The position numbers and the translations under genes were made by a program. Under the pieces are notes generated by a model that was not told the DNA's origin, did not search any database, and was given only the letters and a program-made list of their open reading frames with translations. Positions 45,001-52,796 of a stretch of 64,000 nucleotides of DNA are shown piece by piece. The first letter of the stretch is position 1. Each line of letters opens with the position of its first letter. The DNA lies in NCBI RefSeq assembly GCF_002803845.1, contig NZ_CP024986.1, forward strand, positions 62,001 to 126,000, in the 5' to 3' direction. This stretch comes from Streptomyces lavendulae subsp. lavendulae. GTDB taxonomy: Bacteria > Actinomycetota > Actinomycetes > Streptomycetales > Streptomycetaceae.

Positions 45001-45325
45001 CGACGGTGTCGAGGGAGGCCTGGAGGCGGTCGAGGTCCCAGTCTCCCTCGATCTCGTGGAAGACGTGGCTGGCGACGTCGCCGATCTCGAAGACGCCGCT
45101 GCGGCCGAGGTAGTAACTGCGCTGGAGCGGGGTGAGGGGGAAGCCGGGGCCGTGTTCGGCCTCGCGGGCGAGGTGGGCGACGAGCTCGGGCTTGGCGGCC
45201 TTGAGGCGGGCGATGAACTCGGGGTCCATGCGCTCGCGGTTGCCCTGGAGGCGCAGGTCGCCGTCGGTGAGGGTGACCGACAGTCCGCGCCGGGCTATCT
45301 CGCGCAGCATGTGGCGGGCGTTCAT
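42035..45325 (-). CDS. NRPS module: docking-Cy-A-PCP
   Basis: A 1096-residue single NRPS module. Residues 1-55 form a TubC-type N-terminal docking domain. A condensation-type domain follows (about 60-480) with LTPLQRSYYLGR and, in place of HHxxxDG, the sequence HDGLVMDGIS: DxxxxD (192, 197), the heterocyclization signature. The A domain (about 500-985) has YVLYTSGTTGAPKG, and specificity positions that I read as D-L-W-N-M-S-L-I-W, close to the cysteine code DLYNLSLIWK; serine or threonine cannot be excluded. The PCP carries its serine in LGGDSIAAARIL (about 1054). There is no thioesterase domain. It probably joins a carrier-bound acyl group to Cys/Ser, as ester, amide or azoline. Confidence 0.9.
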   Translation of the reverse strand: MNARHMLREIARRGLSVTLTDGDLRLQGNRERMDPEFIARLKAAKPELVAHLAREAEHGPGFPLTPLQRSYYLGRSGVFEIGDVASHVFHEIEGDWDLDRLQASLDTVVAAHSALRSRFLSDERQVTEYGDHAPRIGVLDLRAHSPRQQELIRAELREMRSHQVLPADQAPLLTVDATILDDDRMVLHVGHDGLVMDGISMFLFFRAWWHAYQSPAADVHEELPYEDYVAALEAARDRAPARRSREYWMERCDDLAPHPDLPLRTSPAALTGTRFTQRTVRLGREEWSALKDRAAAAGLTPSALLLAAYAETLATWGAGERFTLTTTVAHRPPVHPRVFEAIGQFSDTLLVEAEVDRSLPFAERAKALQTRLHTDIDHRHFSGIEVLKELARRRGGVAGARMPFTFNSAIGHVSSEVDGSALELFGEEVFSVSQTPQVWLNAFAMERHGELVVQLDGIDELFCEGLLDDLAHGYGTLLATLVDESAWHLHHFDLLPPAQRARRDEANDTAVVLPDEMLGDAIVAQAARTPAAPAVLTSDRTVTYGELLHRAATAATWLRGQGVGRGELVGLVMRRGPEQIVGILATVLAGAAYLPVDADLPAARQDYMLADGEVRCVLTNTGRPDSAAIACFDLTQPCSGRAEVPDRLPGSHPDDLAYVLYTSGTTGAPKGVMVTHRNVANVVADCQTRFGITPEDRFMAISAFNFDLSVWDVFGALAAGAALVMPDRDKAVDPAHWLDLCRLHDVSVWNSVPAIVGLLHGQARADGAVPPALRLVMMSGDRLPPALPAQLRAMMPELEVVSLGGPTETTIWNILHPVGEEEDGSESIPYGRPNANNRAYVLDRHGLDAPDWVTGEIVAAGTGLARGYWRDEERTAERFHEDPVRGERLYRTGDLGRYLPDGDIQILGRSDFQIKINGYRIEAGEVETRLAALAEVTRAVVAAQGNRLVAHLVPAGEHRPHLNDLRGALRSELPDYMLPAAVLWHDELPLTRNGKVDRTRLAELGAQAPADAPPTGGSAPATQAEKILCDIWSTVLRRPDVGALDTLASLGGDSIAAARILTAARKRFGVTLTLDQFSELETVRAMAAVLMPGVTR

Positions 45326-47616
45326 CGGGCGTCCTCCGGGGTCAGGGCGGCGACGGCGGAGGGCTCGGCGCGCTCGGCGATGACGGCGGCGAGTTCCGCG
45401 AGGGTGCCGCCGTGCAGGAGTTCGTCCATGGAGAGGTCGACGTCGAGGGCGTCGAGGATCTGGTACTGGACGGTGACGGCCTGGAGGGAGCCGGCCGCGA
45501 GCTGGGTGAGGGTGCGGTGGGCGATCTGCTCGTCGTCGCCGAGGCGCAGGACGGTGCGGGCGATCCCGGTGAGCCAGGGGGTGAGGGCCGGCTCGGCGGG
45601 CGGGGCGGGCGCGGCGGCCTGGAAGAAGACGGCGTCGGCGAGGGTGACGGCGCTGCCGGGGGCGAGGAGTTCGACGCTACGGGGCCAGGTGCGCGGGGCG
45701 TCAATGCCGAGGGCGGCGGCGAGCCGGTCGGCGAAGCGGGGCATGACGGGGGCGGCGGCGTGCGCGAGCAGCCGGGCGGCGGCCAGTTCGAGGGCGACGG
45801 CGGTGCGGTTCTCGGATTCCCAGCCGGGGGTGTCGGTGAGGAGGCCTTCGGCGCGGGCGAAGCGGACGGTGTCGCGGACGATGCCGTCGAGTTCGGCGGC
45901 GGCCTGGTTGAGGGAGAAGGAGTCGTTCTGCAGGGCTCCGGTGACGGCGGCGAGGCGGGTGCCGAGCCGGGCGAGGAAGGCGGAGTGTTCGGCGGTCCAG
46001 TTGCCGGCGTCGGGGGCGCGGCCGCCGTGGTGCTTGGCGACGCGGGCGCCGAGGTCGTTCAGCCACTGCTGCCAGGTGCCGATGAGGGTGTCGTCGAGGG
46101 TGGCCTCGTAGGCGGCGCGCCGGAAGTCGGTGCGGGTGCCCTCGGGGCGGGTGGAGGCGAGGAAGTAGCGGACGGAGTCGACGGTGTCGGGGGTGAGGAT
46201 CTCCTTGCCCCAGATGGCGTGGCGGCGGCTGGTGGAGAACTTCTCGCCTTCGAGCAGGTAGAACTCGTTGACGTGGTAGTCGATGTCGGGGGTCCAGCCG
46301 GGGAAGGCGAGCTGGTAGAGGACCGGGTAGAGGACGCAGTGGTAGAAGCTGTTGTCGTAGCCGAAGAAGTGGACGATCTTCCAGTCGGCGGCCGGGTCCG
46401 CCGCCTTCCAGGGGCGGCCCAGGCGGGCGCCGAGGGACTGGATGCCGTGCAGGAACCCGTAGCTCATCTCGGGCCACACCCAGATGACCTGGCCGTCGGT
46501 GCCCTCCTCGCGCGGCTCGACGCCCCAGGTGGAGGGGTGGGTGAGGGGGATGGTCAGGTCGGGGCGGCGGAAGAGCCGGTCGGCCAGTTCGCGCAGCCGG
46601 GCCGGTACCCGGCCCAGGCGGTGGTGGGCGCGGACGTCCCCGGCGTAGGCGTGCAGGGGCAGGGTCCAGCGGGCGGCCGGCGCGGTGGCGGGCGGGGCGT
46701 CGGAGCGGGCCGAGCGGGGGCCGGTCAGGTCGGCGACGGTGTTGGGCTCGCCGCACTCCTCGCAGATGTTGCCGGAGGTGATGGAGCCGCAGCCGGGGCA
46801 GCCGCCCTTGACGTCGGCCTCGTAGAGGTAGCCGCCGGTGGTGGCGTCGTAGAGGGCGTCGGTCTCGGTGACGGCGATCTCGCCGGAGGCGACGACCTTG
46901 CCGAAGAAGTCCCGCAGGCCCTCGCGGTAGGCGGGGTCCTGGTCGGTGACGGTGTACTGGTCGAGCGGTATGTCCATCAGCCGCAGGGTCTCGGCGATCT
47001 CGGCGCTGTAGTGGGCGGCGGTCTCGGCGGGGGTGGTGCCTTCCTTGGCGGCGGCCGCGACCACGTAGCTCTGGTAGTCGTCGCTGCCGGTGAGGTGGTA
47101 GGCCTCGGCGCCGGTCATGCGCTGGTAGCGGGTGAAGGCGTCGGCGCCGAGGTAGGGGCCGGAGAGGTGGCCGAGGTGGAGGTCGCCGTTGGGGGTGGGC
47201 GGGGTGGAGAAGACGAAGACGGGGCGGTCGCCGAAGCCCTTGCGGACGGGGTCGGCGGCGGAGGTGGCGGCGCGCTGGGCGTCGCGCCAGTACTGGGTGA
47301 AGAAGACCAGGTCGGTGGCGTCCGCGTCGCCGTCGGCGGTGTTCTCCGGGCTGGTGTTTTCCAAGACGTGCGACTCGAAGGGTTCGAAGAGGACGACGGT
47401 GCCGGGGGCGGCGGGGTGGCGTTCGCCGTCGATGACGAACTCCCCGCGGCCCGAGACGATGACGAACAGCTCGGTCTCGTCGTGCCGGTGGCTCTCGGTG
47501 GCGCGGCCGGGCGCGACGCGGCCCCAGCCGGCGGCCGTGCCCAGCCCCTCCACGCCGCTCATGTCGATGCCGAACGCCTGCTCCAGGACGTCGGCGTCGT
47601 AACTCGCGATGATCAT
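45322..47616 (-). CDS. Cupin-MetRS-like hydrazine synthetase with carrier domain
   Basis: A 764-residue fusion. Residues 1-115 are a cupin (ESHRHDETELFVIVSG and FEPFESHVL give the metal histidines). Residues about 130-680 are methionyl-tRNA-synthetase-like: HIGH-type PPTPNGDLHLGH, a four-cysteine zinc knuckle (CPGCG...CEECG) and EKFSTSRRH replacing KMSKS. The C-terminal 80 residues look like a carrier domain, with AAGSLQAVTVQYQI (serine about 710) and DVDLSMDELLHGGTLAELA. Cupin-MetRS enzymes such as Spb40 (s56-p1) and Tri28 (triacsin) link N6-hydroxylysine to glycine through an N-N bond. Start and stop are ATGA-coupled to FAD oxidase and NRPS. Confidence 0.87.
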   Translation of the reverse strand: MIIASYDADVLEQAFGIDMSGVEGLGTAAGWGRVAPGRATESHRHDETELFVIVSGRGEFVIDGERHPAAPGTVVLFEPFESHVLENTSPENTADGDADATDLVFFTQYWRDAQRAATSAADPVRKGFGDRPVFVFSTPPTPNGDLHLGHLSGPYLGADAFTRYQRMTGAEAYHLTGSDDYQSYVVAAAAKEGTTPAETAAHYSAEIAETLRLMDIPLDQYTVTDQDPAYREGLRDFFGKVVASGEIAVTETDALYDATTGGYLYEADVKGGCPGCGSITSGNICEECGEPNTVADLTGPRSARSDAPPATAPAARWTLPLHAYAGDVRAHHRLGRVPARLRELADRLFRRPDLTIPLTHPSTWGVEPREEGTDGQVIWVWPEMSYGFLHGIQSLGARLGRPWKAADPAADWKIVHFFGYDNSFYHCVLYPVLYQLAFPGWTPDIDYHVNEFYLLEGEKFSTSRRHAIWGKEILTPDTVDSVRYFLASTRPEGTRTDFRRAAYEATLDDTLIGTWQQWLNDLGARVAKHHGGRAPDAGNWTAEHSAFLARLGTRLAAVTGALQNDSFSLNQAAAELDGIVRDTVRFARAEGLLTDTPGWESENRTAVALELAAARLLAHAAAPVMPRFADRLAAALGIDAPRTWPRSVELLAPGSAVTLADAVFFQAAAPAPPAEPALTPWLTGIARTVLRLGDDEQIAHRTLTQLAAGSLQAVTVQYQILDALDVDLSMDELLHGGTLAELAAVIAERAEPSAVAALTPEDAR

Positions 47617-48791
47617 GTCGTGGCCTTTCGCGGAGACGGGAGGGAGGGGATCAGGTCGGCGGCGCGGGCGGCGAGGGCCGGGGCCAGCCGGTAGCCGGAG
47701 CCGCTCGCGGCGCCCGCGAACACGAGCCGGCCGTAGGGGTCGAGCGCGGTGACCAGGGGCGTGCCGCCGGGCCCGTACGCGTCGCAGAAGACCCGGCCGG
47801 AGCGGCAGTGGGCGGCCAGGTCCGGGGCGTAGCGGGTGAGCAGGGCGCGGGCCTCGCGCAGGTGGCCGGCGGTCAGGGCGGGGTCGACGGCCGCGGGGTC
47901 GACGTCCCACTCCCGGCAGGTGTAGCTGAACAGCCAGTGGCCGCGGTGGTGGAAGGGCAGCAGGAACGCGTCCTCGGCGTGCAGGACGACCGCCCGGTCC
48001 CCCGGATCGGGCGCCCGGTCTATGTGCAGGGCGACTATCTTCTTGACCCGGGCGCCGAGGGGGGCCACCAGGTCCCGCCAGGCGGGTTCGGCGAGCCAGG
48101 GCCCGGGGGCGATCACCACGTGTTCGGCGGTGAGGGTGGCGCCGCCGGTCAGGGTCAGGCGGGCGCCGCCGGGTCCGGCGGCGACGGAGGTGACGGCGAC
48201 GCCCTCGCGGAAGGAGACCCGGGGGCGCAGTTCGGCGGCGAGGAGCTGGGTGAGGGCGTGCACGTCCGCGTACTGGCAGCCGTCGCCCTCCCAGGCCCCG
48301 AAGTTCTCCGGCAAGGGCCCCACCACGGGCGGGAGTTCGGCGGTCCAGCGGAGTTTGGCCTCGGGCAGGTAGACCTCGCGCAGCCGCTCCTCGGCGCTCT
48401 CGGGGGCCAGGACGGTCATGCCGAGCGGGTGGATGGGCAGGTCCGGGCGGGCCGTGTGGAGGTCGGCGTAGAAGCGCTCGCTCTCGGCGGCCAGGGTGCG
48501 GACGGTGTCGTTCGCGCCGCGCGGGAAGTGCAGTCCGGCGGAGCGGCGGGTGGCGCCCGAGCCGATCATGTCCCGGTCGAGGACGGTGACGGTGGCGGCG
48601 GGGTCGCGGGTGAGGATCTCGCGGGCGATGAGCACCCCGAGGATGCCCGCGCCGACGACGGCGACGCCGGTGCGGGCGCCGGTGGGGCCGCCCGCGTCGG
48701 GGGCGGTGGCGCGGTAGGCGGCGGGCCCGGTGGCGGCGGGGCCGGTGGCGGCGCCGCTGAGGGGCCCCGTGGCGGGGCCGGTGGCGGGCAT
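47613..48791 (-). CDS. FAD-dependent amine oxidase (hydrazinoacetate-forming)
   Basis: A 392-residue D-amino-acid-oxidase-fold protein. After a low-complexity Ala/Thr/Gly/Pro N-terminus, the dinucleotide motif is GVAVVGAGILGVLIAREI (about residue 42), with GSGATRRSAGLHFPRG and C-terminal GGTPLVTALDPYGRLVFAG. In the known three-gene hydrazine machinery (Spb39, Tri27) this enzyme oxidises the lysine-glycine hydrazine, releasing hydrazinoacetic acid and 2-aminoadipate 6-semialdehyde. Position between the lysine hydroxylase and the cupin-MetRS gene, both coupled by 1-4 nt overlaps, supports that role. The long unstructured start might be trimmed if a later codon is used. Confidence 0.86.
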   Translation of the reverse strand: MPATGPATGPLSGAATGPAATGPAAYRATAPDAGGPTGARTGVAVVGAGILGVLIAREILTRDPAATVTVLDRDMIGSGATRRSAGLHFPRGANDTVRTLAAESERFYADLHTARPDLPIHPLGMTVLAPESAEERLREVYLPEAKLRWTAELPPVVGPLPENFGAWEGDGCQYADVHALTQLLAAELRPRVSFREGVAVTSVAAGPGGARLTLTGGATLTAEHVVIAPGPWLAEPAWRDLVAPLGARVKKIVALHIDRAPDPGDRAVVLHAEDAFLLPFHHRGHWLFSYTCREWDVDPAAVDPALTAGHLREARALLTRYAPDLAAHCRSGRVFCDAYGPGGTPLVTALDPYGRLVFAGAASGSGYRLAPALAARAADLIPSLPSPRKATT

Positions 48792-50119
48792 CAGGCGCTC
48801 CACCGTTCGTCCTGCGGGGCCTTGGAGGACCACTCGATGAAGGAGGCGAGCTGCTCGTCGCCGCGTACGCCGCACAGCCGGTCGGCGATGCGCCGGCTGC
48901 GCCAGGCGTTCAGGCTGAGGTTGGGGTCGGCGAGGCCGCGCTGGCCGCGGACCCCGTTCTGGACGAAGATCCGGCGGTCGGCGGGGCCGTCCCAGCGGAC
49001 GGCGTAGTCCTCGTCGACGCGCAGTTCCTCGCCCTCGTGCTCCAGGCGGGCGGTGAGGGGGGCGAGGAAGTCCATGGCCGCGGGCCGGTATCCGGTGGCC
49101 CAGACGACGATGTCGGCCTCGAACCGCTCCACGGACTCCGGCTCGCCCGTGTGGCGGGCGCACACCTCCCAGCCGCCGAAGGGGCCGGTGGAGACGTCGA
49201 AGACCTCGCGGCCCGGGTGCAGGGCGACCAGGTCCTCGTTGCCCTCGACGAACCGGTGGACGTAGATGGTCTGGTAGATGTCGCGCAGCGTGGACTCGGA
49301 GATGCCGTCGCTGGTCAGGATGTTGCGGGAGTTCATCGACTGGCGGCGCTCGCGCGGCAGCCCGTAGAAGTACTCCGCGTGGCTGGGCATGTAGTAGTCG
49401 TTGGTGAAGGGCGAGTCGTCGATCGGGAGGTAGTTCGGCCGGCGCGAGATCCACGAGACCCGGCGGGGGAGGTCCCAGCCGCTGCGGGAGATCAGGTCGA
49501 GGAAGGCCTCGGCGCCGGACTGGCCGCCGCCGATGACCACGACCCGCTTGCCGCCGACGTCGCGGGCGGCGTTCAGGTAGTCGGCGACGTGGAACTGCGT
49601 GGGGCCGAGCTGCCCTTCGCCCTGCGGCGGGACCCAGGGGCGGCTGCCGACCCCGACCACGACGTTCTCGGCGGTCAGCTCGCGGCGGTCGGTGCGGACG
49701 GTGAACGCGCCGAGGCCGTCGTCGAAGCCGACCTCCCGGACGCCCTCGCCGAAGACGATGTTCTCGTTGCGGCGGCTGGCCCAGGCCAGGTAGTTGCGGA
49801 ACTCCAGCCTCGGCACGTCGTCGAAACGGGCGTTGAGGAAGTGGTAGACCCGTCCCTTGGCGTGCAGGTACGACAGGAACGAGAACGGGTTCGCGGGGTC
49901 GGCGAGGCTCACCAGGTCCTTGAACTGGGAGACCTGGAGGGTGGTGCCCGGGATCTGCTGGCCGTCGTGCCAGCTGAAGGTCTCCTTGCGGTCGAGGAAG
50001 AGATTGGGTACGTCCGGCCGGCTGTGCAGCAGGGAGGCCAGGCTCAGGTTGGCCGGGCCCACGCCGACTCCCAGGCAGCGGAAGTGCGTGATGCCCGGCC
50101 GGAAGCTCTCGTGCCCCAT
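48791..50119 (-). CDS. L-lysine N6-monooxygenase
   Basis: A 442-residue class B flavin monooxygenase of the IucD/PvdA/SidA family. The FAD motif is CLGVGVGPANLSLASLL, the NADPH motif is RVVVIGGGQSGAEAFLDL, and the ATG motif VVWATGYRP is near the C-terminus. WHDGQQIPGTTLQVSQFKDL is the conserved substrate-side segment. It makes N6-hydroxylysine (ornithine is the alternative). Siderophore clusters use the same enzyme, but the adjacent cupin-MetRS and FAD oxidase genes point to hydrazine formation. ATG at 50119. Confidence 0.91.
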   Translation of the reverse strand: MGHESFRPGITHFRCLGVGVGPANLSLASLLHSRPDVPNLFLDRKETFSWHDGQQIPGTTLQVSQFKDLVSLADPANPFSFLSYLHAKGRVYHFLNARFDDVPRLEFRNYLAWASRRNENIVFGEGVREVGFDDGLGAFTVRTDRRELTAENVVVGVGSRPWVPPQGEGQLGPTQFHVADYLNAARDVGGKRVVVIGGGQSGAEAFLDLISRSGWDLPRRVSWISRRPNYLPIDDSPFTNDYYMPSHAEYFYGLPRERRQSMNSRNILTSDGISESTLRDIYQTIYVHRFVEGNEDLVALHPGREVFDVSTGPFGGWEVCARHTGEPESVERFEADIVVWATGYRPAAMDFLAPLTARLEHEGEELRVDEDYAVRWDGPADRRIFVQNGVRGQRGLADPNLSLNAWRSRRIADRLCGVRGDEQLASFIEWSSKAPQDERWSA

Positions 50120-50176
50120 GGTCGGAACCTCTCGTTCGATTCGGTAAGGGAAGAGGAGGGGGTGGGGTGGGGAGCG

Positions 50177-51439
50177 CTAGGCCGCGGCGGCCGGGCGCGT
50201 GCGTACGGCGATCAGGCCGAACAGGGTGGCGAGCAGGGAGCAGGCACCGACCAGCGGCCAGACCAGCCCCCCGAACTGGAGGAAGAGCCAGGTGCCGGCC
50301 ATCGGCCCGAGGGCGGAGCCCAGGCCGAAGGTGAACTGGAAGCTGCCGATGTAGCGGGAGCGCAGTGCCTCGGGCCCGGCGCCGGCCGGGTAGGCGAAGA
50401 CGGCGGGGCCGCCGAGGATCTCGCCCAGGGACCAGACGAGGGTGCCGATCACCACGGCGGCGGGCCCGATCGGCAGTCCGTAGCAGGCGACGCCGGCGCC
50501 GACGAGGGCGAAGCCCAGACCGATGGTGATCTTCAGGGGCCAGCGCTGCGAGACCTTGGTGACCAGCAGCTCGAAGGCGATGACGATGAAGCCGTTGAGG
50601 GCGACCGCGAAGGTGTACCAGAAGAGCGCGATGTGCGCGTCCTTCAGGGACAGCGGGAGGGTGGACAGGTACTGCATGTAGACGGCGGAGTGGAAGAAGG
50701 CGGCGACGAGGTAGAGCACGTAGCGGCGGTCGCGCAGGACCGCGCCGTAACCGCCGGTGGCGGCGGTGGGGGCGGCCTCCCGCACCGGCTCGGGGCGGAC
50801 CCGGCTCCTGGCGGGCAGGGTGGCTCGGGCGACGAGCGCGTAGCCGAGGGCGAGGGCGGCCTCGCCCCAGAACAGCAGGGTGTAGGTCTGCCCGCCGGCG
50901 TTGTAGAGGGCGTAGCCCAGCAGCGGGGCGGCGGTCGCGCCGACGTTGAGGCCGAAGCGGTACATCGCGAAGATCATGATCTGCCGGTCGCCGTCGGTCT
51001 GCTCGGCGAGCAGGGTGGCCGAGGCGGGGCGGAACAGCTGGGCGCCCAGGCTGACCAGGGCGATCGCGGCGAGCAGCAGGGTGAAGTCGGGCAGGTAGAG
51101 GAGGGAGGCGGTGAGCACGGCCGTGCTGCTCATGGAGAGCACGGTGGCGCCGCGGATGCCGAGCCGGTCGGCGAGGGTGCCGCCGGCCAGGGAGCCGACG
51201 ACGGCCCCGCCGCCGTAGACGCCCAGCGCGATGACGGTGTGGCCCTTGGAGTAGCCCTCGGCGGTGAGGAAGAGGACGAGGAAGACGTGCAGGAAGCCGC
51301 TGAGCCGGTTGACGAGCACCCCGGCCAGTACGGTCTTCACCGCGCGCGGGGCCTCCTTGAAGGTCACCCACACCCCGGGGGCGGCGGGCGCGGCCGCCTG
51401 CTCCGGGGCGGCTTCGGCGGGGCGGACGTCAGTGCTCAT
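50177..51439 (-). CDS. MFS transporter (12 TM)
   Basis: A 420-residue major facilitator with about 12 helices. The first helix contains TVLAGVLVNRLSGFLHVFLV and the motif A loop is GSLAGGTLADRLGIRG. It resembles MdtH/YfcJ-type efflux carriers. It overlaps the ATP-grasp gene by 11 nt and precedes the lysine hydroxylase by 57 nt. It is the likely exporter of the product of the minus-strand set, in addition to the pump at 3075-4496. Confidence 0.88.
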   Translation of the reverse strand: MSTDVRPAEAAPEQAAAPAAPGVWVTFKEAPRAVKTVLAGVLVNRLSGFLHVFLVLFLTAEGYSKGHTVIALGVYGGGAVVGSLAGGTLADRLGIRGATVLSMSSTAVLTASLLYLPDFTLLLAAIALVSLGAQLFRPASATLLAEQTDGDRQIMIFAMYRFGLNVGATAAPLLGYALYNAGGQTYTLLFWGEAALALGYALVARATLPARSRVRPEPVREAAPTAATGGYGAVLRDRRYVLYLVAAFFHSAVYMQYLSTLPLSLKDAHIALFWYTFAVALNGFIVIAFELLVTKVSQRWPLKITIGLGFALVGAGVACYGLPIGPAAVVIGTLVWSLGEILGGPAVFAYPAGAGPEALRSRYIGSFQFTFGLGSALGPMAGTWLFLQFGGLVWPLVGACSLLATLFGLIAVRTRPAAAA

Positions 51440-52796
51440 CGGCGTCGGTCTCCGGTTCGGTGACGACGGTGACGGCGGCCCGCACGGACCGCTCCAGTTC
51501 GTCCAGGCCGTCGGCGGTGGGGGCGTCGAGGAGGAAGGTCACCGCGCGGTCGTCGGAGCTGGCGAGCGGGCCCAGCCGGGCGCCGGCCTCCTTCAGCACG
51601 AGGAGCGCGCGCAGCGCGGCCGGGTCCCCGGCGGCTCCCGGCCGCCACTCGGGCCACATCCCGGCCTCGCCCACCCATTGGGGGCGTACACCGGGCCAGT
51701 CGAGGGTGACGTCGGCGAGGACTCCCGGCGCGTGGTCGAGGTAGACCTGGCGGGTGAACCGGCGCGGGGCCGGGTAGGAGGCGCGCTCGCCGAGGGCGAT
51801 CTTGATGATCTCGGGTTCCATCGGCTGCCCGGTGGCCAGGTGGTAGAGGGCGAGCAGGCCGTCGCCGGGGGTGCGGGCGGCGACCTCCATCAGGCAGGGC
51901 CGGCCGTCGGCGCCGACGCGCCACTCGGAGTGGGCGATGCCGTCGCGGAAGCCGAGGGCGTCCAGCATCCGGCGGTTGGCGTCGAGCAGGACCGCGTCGT
52001 GGGTGCCGGAGGGGTCGGGGACGGAGTGGGCGAGCTCCACGAAGGTGCGCGCGCCGGACTCGGTGGTCTCCTTGCGGGTCACCGAGGTGAAGACGGGCTC
52101 GCCGTGCTGGACCAGGGTCTCGACGGAGTACTCCTGGCCGGTGGCCTTCTCCTCGATCAGCACGGTCTCGTGGGCGGGGTACTCCCCCAGCAGGACGCGC
52201 ATCGCCTCCGCGTCCTCGACGGCGACCACGCCCGAACTGGAGTGCCGGGTGGCGGGTTTGGCGACGACCGGGTAGTTCAGCACGGTCGGGTCGGCGTCCT
52301 CGCGGCCGCCGGGCGGCACCACCAGGCAGGCCGGGCCGAAGGCGTCGAGGTACCAGCGCTGGAGGTACTTGCTGCGGCAGACGCGGGTGGCGCGCAGACC
52401 GGGTCCGGGCAGGCCGAGGGCGTCGCACAGCAGGCCGGTCTGCTCGACGAGGGTCTCGCCGACCGCGTAGGCGCCGCGCAGGGTGTAGCGGCCGTGCCAG
52501 GCGCGGGCCCGGGCGGCGAAGCCGGGGGTGAAGGAGCCGTCGAGGTCGAGGGAGCCGTCCACGTAGGCGATCTCGTCGATCAGGGAGGCCGGGTGGTCGG
52601 GGTCCTTGCGGGCGGTCTCGGCGGCGTCCCGGTAGGACTCGGGGGTGATCAGGAGGATCTTCAGCCCGCGGGCGGCGAGTTCCTCCAGGTAGCGGGGGTT
52701 GCGGCAGACGACCCGGAAGGCGCCGGTGAGGACGAAGGCCTCGGGGAGCGGGAGGGCGGCGGCGGGGTGGGAGGGGTGTGCGGTCGGGTGGGTCAT
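51429..52796 (-). CDS. ATP-grasp ligase
   Basis: A 455-residue ATP-grasp enzyme (carboxylate-amine/thiol ligase) of the L-amino-acid-ligase/carbamoyl-phosphate-synthase-like type. NYPVVAKPATRHSSSGVVAV is the ATP-binding loop and lysine. ETVLIEEKATGQEYSVETLV and CLMEVAARTPGDGLL supply the acidic magnesium ligands. It forms an amide via an acyl-phosphate. Here it could join two amino acids, or an amino acid to the hydrazine-derived unit. The start overlaps the saccharopine-reductase-like stop by 4 nt. Confidence 0.87.
   Translation of the reverse strand: MTHPTAHPSHPAAALPLPEAFVLTGAFRVVCRNPRYLEELAARGLKILLITPESYRDAAETARKDPDHPASLIDEIAYVDGSLDLDGSFTPGFAARARAWHGRYTLRGAYAVGETLVEQTGLLCDALGLPGPGLRATRVCRSKYLQRWYLDAFGPACLVVPPGGREDADPTVLNYPVVAKPATRHSSSGVVAVEDAEAMRVLLGEYPAHETVLIEEKATGQEYSVETLVQHGEPVFTSVTRKETTESGARTFVELAHSVPDPSGTHDAVLLDANRRMLDALGFRDGIAHSEWRVGADGRPCLMEVAARTPGDGLLALYHLATGQPMEPEIIKIALGERASYPAPRRFTRQVYLDHAPGVLADVTLDWPGVRPQWVGEAGMWPEWRPGAAGDPAALRALLVLKEAGARLGPLASSDDRAVTFLLDAPTADGLDELERSVRAAVTVVTEPETDADEH

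Noticed and set aside
45322..47616. Housekeeping or resistance methionyl-tRNA synthetase
   Set aside because: The N-terminal cupin, altered KMSKS (KFSTS) and position between lysine N-hydroxylase/FAD oxidase and NRPS fit hydrazine synthetases better.
48791..50119. Hydroxamate siderophore pathway
   Set aside because: A lysine N6-hydroxylase alone would allow it, but there is no IucA/IucC-type synthetase, acyl-hydroxylysine transferase or iron-uptake gene in the window, while the hydrazine partners are adjacent.
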